Positions 63,904-64,000 of a stretch of 64,000 bases of DNA are shown piece by piece; within the stretch, counting starts at the first letter, position 1, and the number at the start of each line of letters is the position of its first letter. This DNA is from Shewanella sp. c952. Lineage in GTDB: Bacteria; Pseudomonadota; Gammaproteobacteria; Enterobacterales; Shewanellaceae. Location: assembly GCF_019654975.1 (NCBI RefSeq), contig NZ_BPEW01000001.1:62001-126000 (forward strand), written 5' to 3'. The notes beneath the pieces were generated by a model, which had not been told where the DNA came from, did not search any database, and saw only the letters and a program-made list of their open reading frames with translations. The translations under genes and the position numbers were made by a program.

Positions 63904-64000
63904 TACGTAAGAATAAACAATATTAGAGTTGCGACCAAGTTCACTAAGTGCGATTTAAAAGTTGCCCGAAGTGAACTTTAGGATATTGTACGAGTCCTAT

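Noticed and set aside
1..64000. CRISPR array
   Set aside because: No regularly spaced direct repeats of 24-40 bases with unique spacers were seen; the only tandem repeat is the tRNA-linked one.

Overview
The window looks like a piece of a Shewanella-type marine gammaproteobacterial chromosome. This is inferred from a multihaem OmcA/MtrC-family surface cytochrome, a complete sir-type octahaem sulfite reductase cluster, the ubiD-fre pair, and the general housekeeping gene set. No database was available, so the genus is an inference.

Layout. 1-5 kb: a DsbA-like lipoprotein with a DCC-family partner between two near-identical terminators, a YebC-family protein, an AhpD-like protein lacking one redox cysteine, VOC, LysR and NTF2-like genes. 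5-14 kb: a nine-CXXCH outer-membrane cytochrome, a LysR regulator divergent from an EmrAB-type efflux pair, elaA, a radical SAM protein and an MscS channel. 14-23 kb: YdcH-like protein, udp and a Tsx-like nucleoside channel facing each other, an nfeD/SPFH operon, Nudix and a GGDEF-EAL protein. Small mobile repeats sharing TAATACCAAT ends lie at gene ends here. 23-30 kb: ridA, uvrD, ubiA, and membrane and esterase genes.

30-32.2 kb is the accessory region. Two promoter-poor cassette genes, both on the minus strand, are each followed by a clear attC-like recombination site. No integrase is present, so this is an integron-cassette remnant (CALIN). It is flanked on both sides by non-coding DNA dense in hairpins, three of which share the core CATGGATG/CATCCATG with different arms.

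33.8-52 kb: an NhaC-type antiporter, a ToxR-like TPR regulator whose DNA-binding domain runs upstream into an in-frame TAG, and then the sulfite respiration locus. That locus has divergent haem-lyase genes (TlpA-, CcmH- and CcmF-like) on the minus strand. On the plus strand it has sirA (seven CXXCH plus one CX15CH), rhodanese, FKBP, CcmI/NrfG-like, Fe-S (NrfC-like) and NrfD-like proteins, a NosL-NosD-NosF-NosY module that fits copper delivery, and a CadC-like regulator. The CcmH-like protein has lost the second cysteine of its LRCxxC motif.

52-64 kb: fre, ubiD, a HEPN-like membrane protein, a redoxin lipoprotein, a second-type signal peptidase I, tRNA-Ser(UGA) followed by three tandem copies of its 3' end plus terminator, an AraC/GyrI regulator, a DsbA/FrnE-like protein, SDR, an aroQ-accB pair in which the AccB-like protein has Thr in place of the biotinylated Lys and no accC follows, arfB, a SpoIIAA-like protein and a DUF3012-type small lipoprotein.
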